NCBI GenBank assembly: GCA_030035585.1
Contig: CM057460.1
Span: 221,919,711 to 221,983,710 of the forward strand
DNA length: 64,000 nt
Direction: 5' to 3'
Origin: Dugong dugon
Taxonomy: Eukaryota; Chordata; Mammalia; Sirenia; Dugongidae
Positions 63,950 to 64,000 of the stretch are shown here, piece after piece; position 1 is the stretch's first letter, and each line of letters opens with the position of its first letter. The notes below the pieces were generated by a model, which made no database searches, was not told the DNA's origin, and saw nothing but the letters and a program-made list of their open reading frames with translations. A program made the translations under genes and the position numbers.

Positions 63950-64000
63950 ACAATCCTGCCAGTCTTGTGCCATCCCCATGATCAGGTGGGGACTGGACCA
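63950..64000 (-). mobile_element. Start of an RTE-type SINE or RTE 3' region, cut by the window edge
   Basis: CCAGTCTTGTGCCATCCCCA matches the minus-strand RTE tail seen at 62310; the element continues outside. Confidence 0.6.

Overview
The window is mammalian nuclear DNA, most likely from an elephant or another afrotherian (Paenungulata). The evidence is repeat content: about 35 copies of a tRNA-headed SINE whose tail matches an RTE-type LINE (the AfroSINE pattern), RTE (BovB-like) elements including a nearly complete one, a lineage-type L1 with long 5' and 3' UTRs, and older mammalian repeats (MaLR LTRs, MER20, L2, MIR, L1M). Species assignment is inference; no database search was possible.

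One protein-coding gene is supported: FAM3B (PANDER), on the + strand. Five coding exons are visible: 20090-20108, 33258-33401, 51180-51303, 61374-61432 and 63310-63360. All have GT/AG borders and compatible phases, and they encode the first 132 codons of a protein usually about 235 residues long. The remaining exons lie to the right of the window. A CpG island at about 19736-20360 covers exon 1 and is the likely promoter.

Layout. 1-11.4 kb: three lineage-type L1s, namely a 5'-complete minus copy running off the left edge, a 5'-truncated minus copy, and a plus copy with a 5' UTR but most of ORF2 deleted. 11.4-19.7 kb: old L1M pieces, SINEs, an RTE inserted into a tRNA-Gly-headed SINE, and two small L1 3' ends with clean target-site duplications. 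19.7-20.4 kb: CpG island and FAM3B exon 1. 20.4-33.3 kb: intron 1, with a palindromic unnamed repeat, a MaLR LTR and a 3'-truncated L1 with repeated units in its 5' UTR. 33.4-51.2 kb: intron 2, with a nearly full-length RTE, many SINEs, MaLR LTRs and an LTR-like element. 51.3-61.4 kb: intron 3, with L2, MER20, MIR, a long old L1M broken by two LTR-type insertions, and SINEs. 61.4 kb to the end: introns 4 and 5, mostly unique.

The strongest observations beyond annotation are: (i) a lysine-rich reading frame between ORF1 and ORF2 of the L1s, ending in a TGA that overlaps the ORF2 ATG; (ii) a visible series from full RTE to internally deleted RTE to tRNA-headed SINE; (iii) a long inverted repeat of an unnamed family about 300 bases downstream of FAM3B exon 1; (iv) an inverted pair of about 1-kb LTR-like elements flanking FAM3B exon 3. 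No bacterial-type system, CRISPR array, rRNA or functional tRNA gene is present.
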